64,000 nt of DNA. Origin: Bifidobacterium asteroides (lineage in GTDB: Bacteria > Actinomycetota > Actinomycetes > Actinomycetales > Bifidobacteriaceae). Shown here in pieces: positions 9,147 to 17,209 of the stretch. The position numbers were made by a program, and so were the translations under genes. Location: the NCBI RefSeq assembly GCF_003202755.1, contig NZ_QGLK01000001.1, positions 124,001 to 188,000 on the forward strand. Direction: 5' to 3'. A model generated the notes under the pieces. It did not search any database. It was not told where the DNA came from and was given only the letters and a program-made list of their open reading frames with translations. The stretch's first letter is position 1. The number at the start of each line of letters is the position of its first letter.

Positions 9147-9935
9147 CTAGATGGACTGCCAGTCAGGCTTGTTGGCGTATGCCCACTTGTAGTAGTCGCG
9201 GTTGCGCAGGCGGGAGGCGGCGGCCTCGTCCACGATCACAGTGGCGTGGGGGTGCATCTGGAGGGCGGAGGCCGGGCAGAAGGACGATATGCCGCCTTCT
9301 ACGCTCTCGGCAACGGCTTCTGCCTTACCGGCACCAAAGGCCAGGAGAACCAGCTGGCGTGCCTTGAGGATGGTCCCGATGCCCTGGGTGATGCAGTGGG
9401 TGGGCACCTGATCCATGTCATTGTCGAAGAATCGGGCATTGTCGATGCGGGTCTGCTCGGTCAGTGTCTTGATGCGGGTGCCCGAAGCCAGGGAGGATCC
9501 AGGCTCATTGAAGCCAATGTGCCCGTCTGTGCCGATGCCCAGGATCTGCAGGTCGACTCCGCCGGCATCCTCGATTGCCTGGTCATATACCCGGCCAGCG
9601 TCCTTGATGGTGTCCAAGTTCCCATTGGGCACTCTCACCTTGGCGGGGTCCAGGCCCAGAGGCTCGACCACGGTCCGGTCGATGGTGGAACGGTAGGACT
9701 GGGGGTGGGCCGGATCCAGCCCCGCGTACTCATCCAGGGCGAAGCCACGCACCTGGGAGACGTCGATTCCCTCCTTGTGGACCAGATCAGCCAGCGCCTG
9801 GTATGCCGCCAGGGGGCTGGACCCCGTGGCCAGGCCCAGCACGCAGTCGGGCTTGCGCCGGATCAGGTCGGCTGTGCAGCGGGCGTAGATTTCGCCGGCT
9901 TCCTCTTGAGACTTGACGATGATGATTTCGGTCAT
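9147..9935 (-). CDS. nagB: Glucosamine-6-phosphate deaminase
   Basis: A 262-residue enzyme making fructose-6-phosphate and ammonia from glucosamine-6-phosphate. Recognisable blocks are GLATGSSPLAAYQAL (phosphate binding), FALDEYAGL (catalytic Asp region), GIGTDGHIGFNEPGS and the closing ATVIVDEAAAS. An AGGAAAGGAAAT ribosome binding site precedes the start, which overlaps the stop of the ROK kinase gene by ATGA, indicating coupled translation. Length is typical of bacterial NagB. Confidence 0.97.
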   Translation of the reverse strand: MTEIIIVKSQEEAGEIYARCTADLIRRKPDCVLGLATGSSPLAAYQALADLVHKEGIDVSQVRGFALDEYAGLDPAHPQSYRSTIDRTVVEPLGLDPAKVRVPNGNLDTIKDAGRVYDQAIEDAGGVDLQILGIGTDGHIGFNEPGSSLASGTRIKTLTEQTRIDNARFFDNDMDQVPTHCITQGIGTILKARQLVLLAFGAGKAEAVAESVEGGISSFCPASALQMHPHATVIVDEAAASRLRNRDYYKWAYANKPDWQSI

Positions 9936-11038
9936 GATGCGATTTCCTTTCCTATAAAGTCAGATGGGCGACTACCAGCGGCCATGCGTCCTGCCAGAGC
10001 GGCACCGATGGCTGCGATGGGCAGGTCGGCTGGGGCCAGGCGCAACCGGCCGGGCAGCTTCAGCGAGGCGATGAAGTGGCTGCAAGCCGCGCTCCTATTC
10101 AGATGCTCGGTGACCAGATCCAGTAGGGGCTGACCGGTTTTGCTCATGCCACCGCCCAAGATGATTACAGCTGGATCGATAGTCAGGGCCACGATCTGGA
10201 CAGCCAGGGCAATGCCATGGCCGATGATGTCCTGGACTTCCTGGGCGTGCTGGTTCCCCTTGCTTGCCTGGGCAATCAGGTCAGGCAGGGGATGGGCGAT
10301 TCCCGGCCAAAGTGCTTCCACTGCCGAACCTGAGGCCACGGTCTCCAGACAGCCACACTGTCCGCACTTGCAGGGGAACTGGTGGGCATCCACTGCGATG
10401 TGGCCAATTTCGCCGATTGCCCCGCTGGCTCCATGTTCGATCCGACCCTCACGGATGATGCCCGCAGCCAGACCAGTGCCTAGGTTGATGAAGGCCACTA
10501 CGTGGTCGTCCTGGTCGGGCAGGGCCCTGGGTCCGTCACGCCCAGGCTCTGATGCGGGTCGTCGGACCTGTTCCCGGGCAGCCTTGGAGTGCGGTGTGGT
10601 TTCAGGGGCTATCAGGATGTTGTCAGCCTGCGAGGCGGCTCCCAGAGCAGCGATGTTGACATCATTCTCGATGCGAACAGGCAGACCGGTTGTCTTGGCA
10701 ACGGCAGGACCCAGAGCCATGTGGCGGATGCCCAGGTTGACTGCGTCGTCCACTATTCCCCGGTTGGCATCCACACGCCCCGGGATGCCCATGCCTACGG
10801 TGACCGGACCCTGGTTTGGGCTCACCTGATCCAGCAGATGGCGGATAAGTGTCACTGTGTCGTCATGAACCGCTTGGTTGCCCTCGCGTGTGGGGATTCG
10901 ATGGCAGGCTAGCAGGTGCTTGCAGCGGTCTATGGCCACGCCCTCTATCTTGGTGCCGCCGATGTCAATTCCTAGGCTGATCGGACCGGCCTGGACGCTA
11001 TCTGTATCCGCCTCGGGATGCGGGGTCGATGCTGCCAT
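9932..11038 (-). CDS. ROK-family sugar kinase
   Basis: A 368-residue kinase. The phosphate-binding GIDIGGTKIEG lies near residue 25, followed by a second glycine-rich block (FINLGTGLAAG) and the ROK zinc motif (PCKCGQCGCLE). No N-terminal helix-turn-helix is present, so it is an enzyme rather than a repressor. I start it at the ATG at 11038, 5 nt after the preceding gene; the frame stays open to 11221 but that part reads antisense to the isomerase gene. A polar insertion around residues 145-185 is unusual. Because the upstream gene is a mannose-isomerase-like enzyme and the downstream ones are nagB and nagA, the likely substrates are fructose/mannose or GlcNAc; the family does not decide among them. 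Confidence 0.85.
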   Translation of the reverse strand: MAASTPHPEADTDSVQAGPISLGIDIGGTKIEGVAIDRCKHLLACHRIPTREGNQAVHDDTVTLIRHLLDQVSPNQGPVTVGMGIPGRVDANRGIVDDAVNLGIRHMALGPAVAKTTGLPVRIENDVNIAALGAASQADNILIAPETTPHSKAAREQVRRPASEPGRDGPRALPDQDDHVVAFINLGTGLAAGIIREGRIEHGASGAIGEIGHIAVDAHQFPCKCGQCGCLETVASGSAVEALWPGIAHPLPDLIAQASKGNQHAQEVQDIIGHGIALAVQIVALTIDPAVIILGGGMSKTGQPLLDLVTEHLNRSAACSHFIASLKLPGRLRLAPADLPIAAIGAALAGRMAAGSRPSDFIGKEIAS

Positions 11039-11043
11039 GGATT

Positions 11044-12348
11044 TCAGCGTGCCTGATCCTGGTCCGCCCGTCCCTGTCCGCAGGCCTTCTTGATGGCCGT
11101 AGCGATGGAGACCGCCGGGTCGTTGTAGGGGATCAGGGTTGATTGGAAGGCGTGATAGAGGTCGGACTTGCCGGGCCAGACCGTGCCGATGACTTGGTTG
11201 CCGGCATCCAGCTGATGCCACCAGGATCCGCCCTTGTGGTCAATCAGGTAGTGGTCTACGTAGCTGCAGAAGGTGGCATACCAGTCGGCGTAGGTGGCTT
11301 TGCCGGTGGCCGCGTAGAGGGTGGACGAGGTGTTCAGGGCCTCGGCCAGGGTCCAGTGCATGCGGTCGTGGACTACCGGGCGGCCTTGCCAGTCCGTGGT
11401 GTATACCAGGCCCTCGGCCCCGTCAGTGGCCCAGCCATCCTCCACAGCCCTGGCGAACAGGTGCTCGGCTGCCTCGATGTAGCGGCGACGGTCGGCCTCC
11501 TGATCGAACCTGCTTAGGGCGTACTGAGTGATCAGCCTGGACCATTCGATTCCGTGGCCCGGGGTTGCCCCGTAAGGCTTGAACTGATCGGCCTTGTTGT
11601 CCTGGTTGTAGTCCAGGTCGGCCTGCCAGTCGCTGTTGAAATGCTCAGGTATACGCCACTGGTTGTTCTCTGCCCAGCTGATGACCTGGTCGATGATGCG
11701 GCCGGCGCGCTCGCGGTAGTCCTCTTTACCGGTGGCATCGGCCACGGCCAGGAAGGCCTCGGTGCTGTGCATGTTGGCGTTGAGCCCCCGGTAGGGGTCC
11801 AGCCGTGTGAACTCGCTGTTCCAGGTGTCGACGGCAAGGCCCTTGTCGTCATCCCAGAAGTAGCGGTTGAAGATCTGCAGCGCCTGGTCCAGCAGAGCCT
11901 GCCCATCGGGGTCGCCGGCCAGCATGGCCGAGGAGGCAGCCAGGACTACGAAGGCGTGGGTGTAGCAGGACTTGCCGCTCTCGGGCTGGCCCTGCCAGGA
12001 GACCGAGGGGTACCAGCCGCCGTGTTTGTCGTCGTGCAGGTTGCCCTGGAGGGCCTGAACACCGCGATGGACCAGCTCTGATGCTCCCGGGTAGCCCAGG
12101 AGGCTGCCGATGGCGTAGACGTGGGTCATCCGGCAGGTGATCCAGGTCTGGATTCCCTGCTCGGGATCGATGCTGCCGTCGTCATTGAGCCAGCCGGCGC
12201 CGCCCTGCTCGGTGGGGAACCCACGCCCGAAGTCCAGGAAGCCATAAGTTTGTGAGGCCATGAAGATACGGTTGGCTTCGTTGCCCAGCAGGTATCGGGG
12301 ATTTATGGCGGACGATGAGACTCCCGAATGGTTCGGTGTCGTGGTCAT
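11044..12348 (-). CDS. YihS-like aldose-ketose isomerase (mannose isomerase type, AGE superfamily)
   Basis: A 434-residue (alpha/alpha)6-barrel protein of the N-acylglucosamine 2-epimerase superfamily. By recalled comparison it matches E. coli YihS along its length: TWITCRMTHVYAIGSLLG, RGLNANMHSTEAFL, IPEHFNSDWQ, the YNQDN block, GATPGHGIEWSRL and GSWWHQLDAGN. YihS-type enzymes interconvert mannose and fructose (and sulfoquinovose and its ketose), so the common label 'epimerase' would mislead. RBS AAAGGAG lies 8 nt before the start. First gene of the four-gene operon. Inference: mannose to fructose, then phosphorylation by the next gene's kinase. No other sulfoquinovose genes are present. Confidence 0.85.
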   Translation of the reverse strand: MTTTPNHSGVSSSAINPRYLLGNEANRIFMASQTYGFLDFGRGFPTEQGGAGWLNDDGSIDPEQGIQTWITCRMTHVYAIGSLLGYPGASELVHRGVQALQGNLHDDKHGGWYPSVSWQGQPESGKSCYTHAFVVLAASSAMLAGDPDGQALLDQALQIFNRYFWDDDKGLAVDTWNSEFTRLDPYRGLNANMHSTEAFLAVADATGKEDYRERAGRIIDQVISWAENNQWRIPEHFNSDWQADLDYNQDNKADQFKPYGATPGHGIEWSRLITQYALSRFDQEADRRRYIEAAEHLFARAVEDGWATDGAEGLVYTTDWQGRPVVHDRMHWTLAEALNTSSTLYAATGKATYADWYATFCSYVDHYLIDHKGGSWWHQLDAGNQVIGTVWPGKSDLYHAFQSTLIPYNDPAVSIATAIKKACGQGRADQDQAR

Positions 12349-12405
12349 GGCGATCGCTCCTTTGCTCAGCGAGGGGATGCAGCTGTTTCTGGTATCTGTT
12401 CATAG

Positions 12406-12425
12406 CCTAACACGTAATTGTTAGG
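12406..12425. promoter_or_regulatory. Inverted-repeat operator between the amino-sugar operon and its ROK repressor
   Basis: Perfect 7-bp arms CCTAACA (12406-12412) and TGTTAGG (12419-12425) with a 6-nt spacer lie in the divergent intergenic region, about 58 nt upstream of the isomerase start. TTAGG/CCTAA-type palindromes are usual targets of bifidobacterial NagC/ROK repressors; assignment to the adjacent repressor is inference. Confidence 0.6.
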
Positions 12426-12568
12426 AAACTGAACTTTTTACTGGTTGCCCCAGTGGTCTTGCTCACGATGCTAGTGCGCAATCATGAAAACAAACAGCTT
12501 TGTTGCCGCAATGGCGAGGTCTGGACCTGACCGAGCAAGGAAGTTTACAATATAAGGAGCAAGTATGG

Positions 12569-13765
12569 ATGGGCATGATTACGGGGTTCAAGGCCCAATC
12601 CCCATGGCGGGTCCCCGTACCCGCATTATCTATCGTCAGGCGAATCATGACCAGCAATACCGGCAACCTGTCCAAGGCGCTGCCCAAGTCGGTGCGGCAT
12701 CACAACCGAGCCGTCCTGCTCAGGCTGCTCTACCCCGATGTCAGTATGACCAGAGCTGATCTGGCCCGCGCCTCAGGGTTGACCAGGGTCGCCATATCAG
12801 ACATCGTGGCCGAGCTGCTGGGCGAGCATCTGATCATGGAGGTGGGTTATAGCAAATCCACTGGGCCGGGCAAGCGGGGACGGCTGCTGCGCATCAATCC
12901 TGACGGGCGCAGTATCTTGGCCCTGGACCTTTCTACGCCCTACGTCTTCAGGGGGGCGGTACTCAACCTGACCGGACAGGTGGTGGCGCGTGAGGAGATC
13001 CCTCTGACCGCTGACGGCAAGGTCCCCCTGGACTTGGTGGGGGAGTTGACTGATTCATTGATCCAGCGGGCAGCCCATCCCATCATGGGCATCGGCGTAT
13101 CCAGTCCCGGCATCGTCAGCGCCGAAGGCGTGGTGGATGATGCCACCAACCTGGGCTGGGTTCAGACCGACCTTCGCGGCTATCTGCATGAGAAGACAGG
13201 CCTGGAGGTGACGGTCAACAACGACGCCAACAACGAGGTACTGGCCGAGCAGCAGTTTGGCTCAGGCCAGTCCGACCTATTGCTGGTCCATCTGGGCGAC
13301 GGAGTTGGGGCAGGGTTGCTGGTTTCCGGCGAGCTTGTGACCGGCTGCAATCGTGCGGCCGGCGAGATCGGCCATGTGGTGGTGGATCCCACCGGTCCTC
13401 AGTGCCGTTGCGGTAAGCGCGGTTGCCTGGAGTCGCTGATTAGCGTTCCCAAGCTGACTGCTGCGATGGACCGGGATCCCGACAATCTGGCCAGCATTTT
13501 GCGCCGTGCTGGCGAACTGCTTGGTCGTGTTCTGACCATGCCTGCCGGCCTTATGGACATTCCTCGCGTGGCTGTCTTGGGCGACTCCAGAGTGGTCAAC
13601 CGCATCTTCCTGAGCGCCATGGAGAAGACCATGAACGATGCCCTGGCCACTGATTTCCGTCGGCCTTTGGTAGTTGACCGTTCGGCTCTGGGTGAGGATG
13701 CAGCCTTGCTTGGAGCCTGCTCCACAGTGGTGGCCGATCTGATCGAGCCCGACGGCACTGTCTGA
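12569..13765 (+). CDS. ROK-family transcriptional repressor (NagC/XylR type)
   Basis: An N-terminal winged helix-turn-helix (SMTRADLARASGLTRVAISDIVAEL) is followed by a sugar-kinase-like ROK domain with a zinc motif (CRCGKRGCLE) and GDGVGAG. The start at 12569 follows AAGGAG by 9 nt. A second candidate ATG at 12647, giving MTSNTGNL..., matches the usual N-terminus of such repressors better but has only a weak ribosome binding site. It is transcribed away from the isomerase-kinase-nagB-nagA operon, with an inverted repeat in between. Likely role: repress that operon until an amino-sugar or mannose-derived effector binds. Confidence 0.9.
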   Translation: MGMITGFKAQSPWRVPVPALSIVRRIMTSNTGNLSKALPKSVRHHNRAVLLRLLYPDVSMTRADLARASGLTRVAISDIVAELLGEHLIMEVGYSKSTGPGKRGRLLRINPDGRSILALDLSTPYVFRGAVLNLTGQVVAREEIPLTADGKVPLDLVGELTDSLIQRAAHPIMGIGVSSPGIVSAEGVVDDATNLGWVQTDLRGYLHEKTGLEVTVNNDANNEVLAEQQFGSGQSDLLLVHLGDGVGAGLLVSGELVTGCNRAAGEIGHVVVDPTGPQCRCGKRGCLESLISVPKLTAAMDRDPDNLASILRRAGELLGRVLTMPAGLMDIPRVAVLGDSRVVNRIFLSAMEKTMNDALATDFRRPLVVDRSALGEDAALLGACSTVVADLIEPDGTV

Positions 13766-13888
13766 AAGTGGATTGAATACCTATCTCGCAACTGTGCCCA
13801 GAGCTGGTGATTCGCGCACATCGCCGAGACCTGCTACCATGGTGACTCGCATGCGGTTGGCCGAGGTCTGAGTCCGGTAGTCGCATTT

Positions 13889-13959
13889 GCGGGCGTAGTT
13901 CATTGGTAGAATGGAAGCTTCCCAAGCTTCAGAGGCGGGTCCGATTCCCGTCGCCCGCT
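13889..13959 (+). tRNA. tRNA-Gly (CCC)
   Basis: A 71-nt cloverleaf: acceptor GCGGGCG pairs with CGCCCGC, the anticodon stem GAAGC/GCTTC encloses the loop TTCCCAA (anticodon CCC), and the T-arm reads GCGGGTCCGATTCCCGT. Discriminator base T; CCA is not encoded. An AT-rich patch follows directly, but I found no direct repeat of the tRNA 3' end that would mark an attachment site. Confidence 0.95.
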
Positions 13960-14062
13960 CTCGCTAGGAACATTGGAATGCCAAAGAGGGCGATGGCTTA
14001 TAGCTTCCTATTTATAAATAAACTTAAACGTTCTAGCTATATCAATCATGAAAGGATTGAAA

Positions 14063-14521
14063 ATGGTTGCATTAGAGACCGCTGCAGTATCTCTTACACA
14101 ACTAGTTGCAAAGTCTGTCGGTGATGGAATTCTTTCAAAGGTGAAAGCGATTAAACTGCAAAAAGATCAGAATGCAATGGCTAATGCATATGATGCAATT
14201 ATCAACGATTTAGTGCAGGATCGGGCTGAAGCTATAAGGATAGCCCAAGCGTACAAGACAGAGGTTGATAGGATTGAAATCAGCGATGATGACATCAACC
14301 ATTTGCATAATACTATAGAAAAGCTGATTAGGATTTTCGGAAAATCTGATGCTGAATTTACGGAGACGGCCGATCAAATAAATGCACTTATCTCGGTGGA
14401 CACACTCAAAGCTATACAGCTTCTAGGCTTCAACTACAAAGAAGCAATTGGAGAGCCGCTAACAAGAATATGCGCTGACGCAATTCAAAAAGGCTTATCT
14501 GGGAAAATTGCAATTAATTAA
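14063..14521 (+). CDS. Unknown helical protein in AT-rich patch
   Basis: A 152-residue, mostly helical and acidic protein that I do not recognise. An N-terminal amphipathic helix (ALETAAVSLTQLVAKSVGDG) is followed by charged helices, an ISDDDINHLHNTIEKLI segment and a C-terminal hydrophobic stretch. No catalytic motif or membrane helix is evident. GAAAGGA lies 5 nt before the ATG at 14063. Its base composition (many AAA, ATT, GAT codons) is clearly more AT-rich than the neighbours, and it lies 100 nt after tRNA-Gly, a frequent integration site. This suggests acquisition by transfer, although no integrase is present. Confidence 0.7.
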   Translation: MVALETAAVSLTQLVAKSVGDGILSKVKAIKLQKDQNAMANAYDAIINDLVQDRAEAIRIAQAYKTEVDRIEISDDDINHLHNTIEKLIRIFGKSDAEFTETADQINALISVDTLKAIQLLGFNYKEAIGEPLTRICADAIQKGLSGKIAIN

Positions 14522-15172
14522 CAACTAGTTCTATCGATATCTTTAGGGGAAAAGAGTCTTATCAATTCGTTTTGCCAGATGAATTCGTAGCTCACGACAT
14601 ATATAAATGCAATGCAGACCCGTTGAGTCGATCTTCAAGTTCATCCGTATTACGCTTGACACTTAGCGACTTGTGCAGTAGTTTCCGAAGTCCGGGCCAT
14701 TCTGGGAATTGTAATGCGTTAATGGACACGAATGATTCTTGCCAACTGTATATAACTGTTCGGCGACATTCGGGAAGAAATGACCCTCTGCATCTGCAAA
14801 TATTTAGGTGAGGTTCCGGATATTCAAAATATGACGCAATAGCGATGGCCGGGATTGCATGATTTAAGAATATTAGAAGCTGCTATGATTCCGACTTTTA
14901 CAGGCTGATCTATAGCTTTTCCGGTTTGTGGCTCCGCTCCTTACCGTTGTAGCTTTCGTCGTTTTACTTGTCCTCTTTCTTCTAAAGGAGTTTGGCATAA
15001 ATGCCATTTCCTCAGACCCCATATAGGTCGCAAAACTCGTAGCGAAAGGATTTCTTTTGCAAAATCAGTACCTGACAATATTCCTGGAAATTCTGGAGTG
15101 TCGAAGCACGGTGCCTTAGGTCGGGCAGTGGAAGATGAGGGGGTACAGGGAAGTATGGAAAGGACGGCCATC
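14522..15172. other. AT-rich stretch without a credible gene
   Basis: About 650 bp of lower GC than the flanks. Short open frames exist on both strands (for example 14572-14811 plus and 14941-15174 minus), but none has a convincing ribosome binding site or recognisable product. It is probably the decayed remainder of the segment inserted behind tRNA-Gly. Confidence 0.4.
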
Positions 15173-15406
15173 ATGGCTGATTATCACGTGCAATACGACG
15201 GGGATCGCGATCTGTGGACAGTCAAGCGGGCCGGGGCCTCACGCGTCTCCCGCACCTTCGCCACCAAGGCGGAGGCCACCAAGCAGGCCAAGGTCTTTGC
15301 GGACCGGTCTGGCGGCGGCGAGGTCAACATCCATAACAAGGGCGGCAACAAAATCCGCGACAAGCGCACCATAGGCAAGAAGGATCCCCGAGACATCAAG
15401 GGCTGA
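15173..15406 (+). CDS. DUF2188 domain protein
   Basis: A 77-residue small basic protein: YHVQYDGDRDLWTVKRAGA, then RTFATKAEATKQAKVFAD and EVNIHNKGGNKIRDKRTIG. This is the compact DUF2188 fold, whose members pair a W.V strand with a helix of T.K.EA.... type and end in a basic strand; the function is unknown. I start at the ATG at 15173 (GGAAAGGA upstream) because the domain begins there; the longer frame from 15098 adds only non-conserved residues. Monocistronic. Confidence 0.75.
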   Translation: MADYHVQYDGDRDLWTVKRAGASRVSRTFATKAEATKQAKVFADRSGGGEVNIHNKGGNKIRDKRTIGKKDPRDIKG

Positions 15407-15606
15407 ACGAGAACTTAGCTCTGGGATTTCTCGCCGCCATCGGGGCTGTGCTGGCGCCAAGCGTCGTGGTGATGGGTAACTATGCCTAACTATGCCCATC
15501 TATCAGCCCGGCAGGATGTTGGGATGGTGAAGCATTGGCCGCCCTCGCTGGTCTGTATGTGTCCGCTCCCATAGACTGAAACCAACCGCGAAAGGTGGCG
15601 AGGTCA

Positions 15607-16416
15607 ATGGCCGATGGATTCAACCAGCTGGATCAGCGGCTGGCGAACAGCGGGTATGATGAGGGTCTGCCAGCCTCCTACCCTCCTCACCCGGATATTG
15701 ATGAGCGCCCTATTCAGATAGCCCATGCCAACATCTGGAGTCGGTTTGCGGCGGTTACGGGGCTGGTCTCGGCCCTGGCGGGCGCGGCCTTGCTGGCCCA
15801 TGCCATAGCCCCCTCCAGGCTGGGTGTCATAGGCCAGGTGGGTATTTCGGCTTGGGTGGGTGTCTCCGTGGCCTTTGCCTTGTTGACCATAATCCTGGTC
15901 GTCATAGCCCGTCACTCCGGACCAGTCCCGAACCGGCCATCGGTGGGCTCGGCGGGCATTATTCTTTTGATTTGCGGAATGCTCTTGACAGTGGCAGGCC
16001 TGCTTATTGCCAACTCTTCCCCCAAGGGCATCATCAAGGCTCCTGCGCGTGACGAAGCGCCCATCAGCTCGCCCCAGGCCATGACCGGCGGTATTGATAA
16101 GGCTGCTGGCCAGTGCGCTTCAGGTTGGCATGACATCGGCTTGGACGGGTATGTGGGCATCTCCCAAGCCCGGTATTGCACGGATACGACCATGGCCTAC
16201 GTGGTCTTCGACAACGATTCAGCGGCCTCCTTGGCCAAAGGGCCTATCCGCGCTCGCGTGCCTGACCTGATCTCCCGCTATGGAGGCGGGTTGCAGCCCC
16301 AGGATCTATGGTTGCTGACCGGCAAGCGTTGGATGGTGATTGGTAGCAAGGCCCAAGTGACCGGACTGCAGGGCCAGTGGGGTGGCCAGGCCGAGCCGCT
16401 CATGAGTCAGCATTGA
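15607..16416 (+). CDS. Membrane protein of unknown function
   Basis: A 269-residue protein with a proline-rich cytoplasmic N-terminus (~45 residues), three hydrophobic helices (about 50-70, 80-102 and 115-135) and a ~130-residue soluble C-terminal part that would face outside. The soluble part has two cysteines about 20 residues apart (QCASGW and RYCTD) that could form a disulfide. GAAAGGTGG precedes the ATG at 15607. No family recognised. It is followed 22 nt later by the esterase gene, so the two may be cotranscribed. Confidence 0.75.
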   Translation: MADGFNQLDQRLANSGYDEGLPASYPPHPDIDERPIQIAHANIWSRFAAVTGLVSALAGAALLAHAIAPSRLGVIGQVGISAWVGVSVAFALLTIILVVIARHSGPVPNRPSVGSAGIILLICGMLLTVAGLLIANSSPKGIIKAPARDEAPISSPQAMTGGIDKAAGQCASGWHDIGLDGYVGISQARYCTDTTMAYVVFDNDSAASLAKGPIRARVPDLISRYGGGLQPQDLWLLTGKRWMVIGSKAQVTGLQGQWGGQAEPLMSQH

Positions 16417-16438
16417 ATGACCGGGCCGGTCGACTATC

Positions 16439-17203
16439 GTGGCAGATATGGATCAAGCACAAAAGGATAACGGCGGATTGGTGGGTCGGCCCTCCACGGT
16501 GGTGCCCGGACGTTTTGGGCAGGAGCTCACGGTCGAGCAGGTCCGTTGGTCCCGCAAGCAGGGCACAGCCAACCCCTCGCGGCCCATTTTTGTACTCATG
16601 CACGGTTGGGGCTCCAATGAGGAGGACATGGCTGAACTGATGCGCTACGTGGCTCCTTACAACGACTACGCCTCCTTGCGGGCACCCATGGTGGTGCCTG
16701 GCAGCGAGCGCGGCATGTTCGGCCCGGGCTACACCTGGTTCCACGATATGCGCCCCGAGCAGGAGGATCTGGATCGGGATGGCTATGCAGCAGCTCGGGC
16801 TGTGGACGCCTGGGTTTCAGCCAACATCCCTGAGGACCGACCTGTGGTGGCCATGGGCTTCTCCCAGGGAGCCATGCTGGCTGTTCATCTGCTTCGGGTC
16901 AACCCTGAGCGCTACCGAGCCTCCATATGCCTATCCGGGTTCCTGGCCCCAGGCCTGGTGCCTGGCACTGCTCCCGCGGATGAGCGTCTGGCTGGCTTGA
17001 ATAAGCCGGTCTTCCTGGGATTCGGTTCGGATGATACCACGGTGCCCAAGTACGAATTCCGGGCCCTGGCCGCCTGGCTGGATGAGCACGTATGGCTGCA
17101 CACCACCGAGTACGATCACCTGGACCATGCCGTGGACATGCGCGAGATGAACGACCTTCGTCAGTGGCTGGGCGAAATCGATGTGACCTCGGGCCTTATG
17201 TAG
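16439..17203 (+). CDS. Alpha/beta-hydrolase, carboxylesterase/phospholipase type
   Basis: A 254-residue serine hydrolase of the YpfH/carboxylesterase group. It shows an oxyanion-hole region (LMHGWGSNEEDM), the nucleophile elbow GFSQGA, an acid in GSDDTTVP and the final His in DHLDHAVD. No signal peptide, so a cytosolic short-chain esterase or lysophospholipase is likely; the substrate is not evident. Start GTG at 16439 or ATG at 16448; neither has a strong ribosome binding site. It converges with the antiporter gene, 6 nt apart. Confidence 0.85.
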   Translation: MADMDQAQKDNGGLVGRPSTVVPGRFGQELTVEQVRWSRKQGTANPSRPIFVLMHGWGSNEEDMAELMRYVAPYNDYASLRAPMVVPGSERGMFGPGYTWFHDMRPEQEDLDRDGYAAARAVDAWVSANIPEDRPVVAMGFSQGAMLAVHLLRVNPERYRASICLSGFLAPGLVPGTAPADERLAGLNKPVFLGFGSDDTTVPKYEFRALAAWLDEHVWLHTTEYDHLDHAVDMREMNDLRQWLGEIDVTSGLM

Positions 17204-17209
17204 ATCGGA

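Noticed and set aside
11044-12348. Sialic-acid or sulfoquinovose pathway assignment for the AGE-superfamily gene
   Set aside because: No sialic-acid lyase, ManNAc-6-P epimerase, sulfoquinovosidase or SF kinase/aldolase genes nearby; the context is GlcNAc catabolism.
14572-14811. 79-codon plus-strand ORF in the AT-rich patch
   Set aside because: Serine/arginine-rich, no ribosome binding site, no family resemblance.
13889-15172. Prophage or ICE attachment site at tRNA-Gly
   Set aside because: No repeat of the tRNA 3' end and no integrase seen in the following 1.3 kb.
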